A model generated the notes under the pieces. That model searched no databases. It was not told where the DNA came from and saw only the letters and a list, made by a program, of their open reading frames with translations. A stretch of DNA of 64,000 bases, taken from positions 186,001 through 250,000 of the forward strand of contig NZ_JANUGY010000002.1 of NCBI RefSeq assembly GCF_024756235.1, written 5' to 3'. Positions 62,354 to 64,000 of this stretch are shown one piece after another. The position numbers and the translations under genes were made by a program. Within the stretch, counting starts at the first letter, position 1. Every line of letters begins with the position of its first letter. The stretch comes from Massilia kyonggiensis. Lineage in GTDB: Bacteria; Pseudomonadota; Gammaproteobacteria; Burkholderiales; Burkholderiaceae_D.

Positions 62354-63787
62354 ATGACCGATACAACGATACCGACATTGCTGTCACGCGATTCCGGCGA
62401 ACCGCTGGCCGACCAGATCGTCCGGATGATCAGCGCCCGGATCGACGACAAGCAGCTGCGCGCGGGCGCGCGCATGCCCTCGATCCGCCGCTTCGCCGCC
62501 GCGCACGGCGTCTCGCCGTTCACCGTCGTGGCCAGCTACGACCGCCTCGTCGCGCAGGGCTACCTGGAATCGCGCCGCGGCGCCGGCTTCTTCGTGCGCG
62601 AGCGCGCGCCGCTGAACACGGCATTGCGCCGCGACGATCCCGACATCGCCGGTGCGCTGGAAAAGCGCGCGCTGGACGTCGTCTGGCTCGTCCGCCACAT
62701 GTTCCGCCAGATGCCGGGCCAGCCGACGAGCGCGGCCGGCGTGCTGCCGACGGCGTGGCTGGACGGGCAAGGCGTCGCCAACGCGCTGCGCGCCGTCAGC
62801 CGCCAGAACAGCAGCGCGCTGCTGAACTACGCCAGTCCGCAGGGCTATGCGCCGCTGCGCGAACAGCTGCAGCGCAAGTTGGCGGAACTGGAAATCGCGG
62901 CCGCGCCCGAACAGTTCGTGACGACGCTGGGCGTGACGCAGGGCCTGGACCTCGTCGCGCGCGAATTCTGCCGTCCCGGCGACACGGTGTTCGTCGACGA
63001 CCCGGCCTGGTTCCTGATGTTCGGCTCGTTCGCGGCGATGGGGCTGAAAGTGGTCGGCATCCGGCGCCAGGCGGACGGTCCGGACCTGGCCGAATTCGAG
63101 GCGCTGGCGGCGCTGCACAAGCCGCGCCTGTACATCATCAACTCGGTGCTGCACAACCCGAGCTCCACGTCGCTGTCGGCCGCGAAGGCCTTCCAGATCC
63201 TGCGCATCGCCGAGCGCCACGACATCACGATGGTGGAAGACGACATCTATTGCGACCTGCACCCGGGCGGCTCGCAACCCGCCACCCGCCTGGCGGCGCT
63301 GGACCAGTTGCAGCGCGTGATCTACCTGGGCGGCTTTTCGAAATCGCTGGCGCCGAACCTGCGCGTGGGCTTCATCGCGGCATCAGGCGACATCGCGCAG
63401 CGGCTCGCCGACCGCAAGATGCTGGCCACCCTGAGCACGAGCGACCTGGGCGAGCGGGTCGTCTATAAAATCCTGTCCGAGGGCGTGTACCGCAAGCACC
63501 TGGACCGCATCCGCGCGCGCCTGGACGCCATCCGCCCGTCCGTGCTGCGCCGCATCGAGTCGCTCGGGATGACGCTGGAGCCGGCCCCGACGGCCGGCAT
63601 GTTCGCGTGGGCCGACTGCGGCCGCGACACCAACGTGCTCGCGGCGCGCGCGATGGACGAGGGCCTGCTGCTCGCGCCGGGCAGCCTGTTCTCGCCGAAC
63701 CAGCTGCCGTCCACGAAGCTGCGCCTGAACGTGGCGGCCATGGAGGATGACACCGCGTGGCGCTTCCTCGAGCGCTCATTGGCCTGA
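62354..63787 (+). CDS. MocR/GntR-type regulator with aminotransferase domain (second of two)
   Basis: The 477 residues start MTDTTIPTLLSRDSGEPLADQIVRMISARIDDKQLRAGARMPSIRRFAAAHGVSPFTVVASYDRLVAQGYLESRRGAGFFV, the GntR winged helix. The aminotransferase part has TLGVTQGLDLVAREFCRPGDTVFVDDPAWF, NSVLHNPSSTSLSAAKAFQIL and PLP Lys in YLGGFSKSLAPNLRVGFI. It is a PLP-dependent transcription factor, here divergent from a DMT exporter. The intergenic region 62244-62353 holds its presumed operators but no clear palindrome was found. An internal ATG at 62198-frame upstream is not used, as the GntR domain starts here. Confidence 0.9.
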   Translation: MTDTTIPTLLSRDSGEPLADQIVRMISARIDDKQLRAGARMPSIRRFAAAHGVSPFTVVASYDRLVAQGYLESRRGAGFFVRERAPLNTALRRDDPDIAGALEKRALDVVWLVRHMFRQMPGQPTSAAGVLPTAWLDGQGVANALRAVSRQNSSALLNYASPQGYAPLREQLQRKLAELEIAAAPEQFVTTLGVTQGLDLVAREFCRPGDTVFVDDPAWFLMFGSFAAMGLKVVGIRRQADGPDLAEFEALAALHKPRLYIINSVLHNPSSTSLSAAKAFQILRIAERHDITMVEDDIYCDLHPGGSQPATRLAALDQLQRVIYLGGFSKSLAPNLRVGFIAASGDIAQRLADRKMLATLSTSDLGERVVYKILSEGVYRKHLDRIRARLDAIRPSVLRRIESLGMTLEPAPTAGMFAWADCGRDTNVLAARAMDEGLLLAPGSLFSPNQLPSTKLRLNVAAMEDDTAWRFLERSLA

Positions 63788-63790
63788 TGG

Positions 63791-64000
63791 TCACGGCAGC
63801 TTGATCGACACGACGCCGGCCAGCAGCACGAGAGCACCGGCGAGCCGGATGCCGGAGACGGCACTCTTCGGCAGCCCGAACAGGCCGAACCGGTCGGTCA
63901 GGATCGCCACGACCTGCTGTCCGGCGATCGTGAATCCGACGGTGGCGGCCGCGCCGATCACGGGCAGCGCAAGGAAGACGGTCGTCACATAGCACACGCC
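63791..64000 (-). CDS. YdcZ-family (DUF606) DMT transporter, C-terminal part (partial)
   Basis: The frame is open to the right edge and stops at 63791, giving the last 69 residues. VFLALPVIGAAATVGFTIAGQQVVAILTDRFGLFGLPKSAVSGIRLAGALVLLAGV matches the end of YdcZ proteins. There AG QqvvAil.DrfGlfG and the two last helices are conserved. Such proteins have five membrane helices per half and may work in pairs. The stop lies three bases beyond the MocR stop on the opposite strand. The upstream part is outside the window. Confidence 0.75.
   Translation of the reverse strand, partial: GVCYVTTVFLALPVIGAAATVGFTIAGQQVVAILTDRFGLFGLPKSAVSGIRLAGALVLLAGVVSIKLP

Overview
The window reads as chromosome from a high-GC betaproteobacterium of the Oxalobacteraceae, most likely Massilia or a close relative. 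The inference rests on the genes and on the very GC-rich codon use: dapC/dapD/dapE/prmB, a pilU-type pilus motor, an OmpR/EnvZ pair, FapA, an M2 and an S46 peptidase, and many TonB, c-di-GMP and MocR-type genes. The genus is inferred, not proven. No rRNA, tRNA, CRISPR array, prophage or insertion sequence was found. No gap between genes exceeds about 300 bases.

Layout. 1-4.0 kb: the end of a TolC-like efflux protein, a small membrane protein, a repeat hairpin that exactly fills the gap to a YfeH-type transporter, and an S46 dipeptidyl-peptidase. 4.0-11.3 kb: one six-gene minus-strand operon with membrane-fusion adaptor, ABC ATPase, two MacB/FtsX permeases, an NtrC-type regulator and its histidine kinase. 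A TGTCCG/CGGACA palindrome lies upstream. 11.4-14.8 kb: PnuC-family transporter, NadR-like kinase and, convergent, a TonB-dependent receptor behind a TPP riboswitch, probably a thiamine acquisition module. 14.9-20.8 kb: VirK/YbjX protein, GST, aldo/keto reductase, MFS pump, LysR regulator and PhzF protein.

20.9-31.5 kb: FeeM-like N-acyltransferase followed by a membrane GGDEF/EAL protein, a DUF4124 protein, a DMT exporter, two small unknowns, an AraC regulator, a strong small-RNA candidate (28.2 kb), a WXXGXW protein, EnvZ, OmpR and a small exported protein. 31.6-39.1 kb: FapA, M2 peptidase, HDOD protein, CheW and an ABC-F ATPase. 39.1-47.1 kb: the diaminopimelate/lysine genes prmB, dapE, an ArsC-like gene, dapD and dapC. 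They are split by a block with a lipoprotein, VapB with a frameshifted VapC, a small unknown and pilU.

47.2-56.5 kb: DUF1275 protein, secreted GH31 glycosidase, AraC regulator and a tightly overlapping trio (alkyl-DHAP-synthase-like FAD enzyme, GlpD-like dehydrogenase, FGGY kinase). The trio could make, in sequence, glycerol-3-phosphate, DHAP and an ether-linked product. 56.5-64 kb: a MocR regulator beside a tiny membrane protein, a REC-PAS-GGDEF cyclase, a LysN-type aminotransferase, a RidA protein, a DMT exporter divergent from a second MocR regulator, and the end of a YdcZ-like transporter.

Regulation is a visible theme. There are two two-component systems, two c-di-GMP enzymes, FapA, HDOD and CheW proteins, a riboswitch, a candidate anti-Shine-Dalgarno sRNA and several palindromes in promoter regions.
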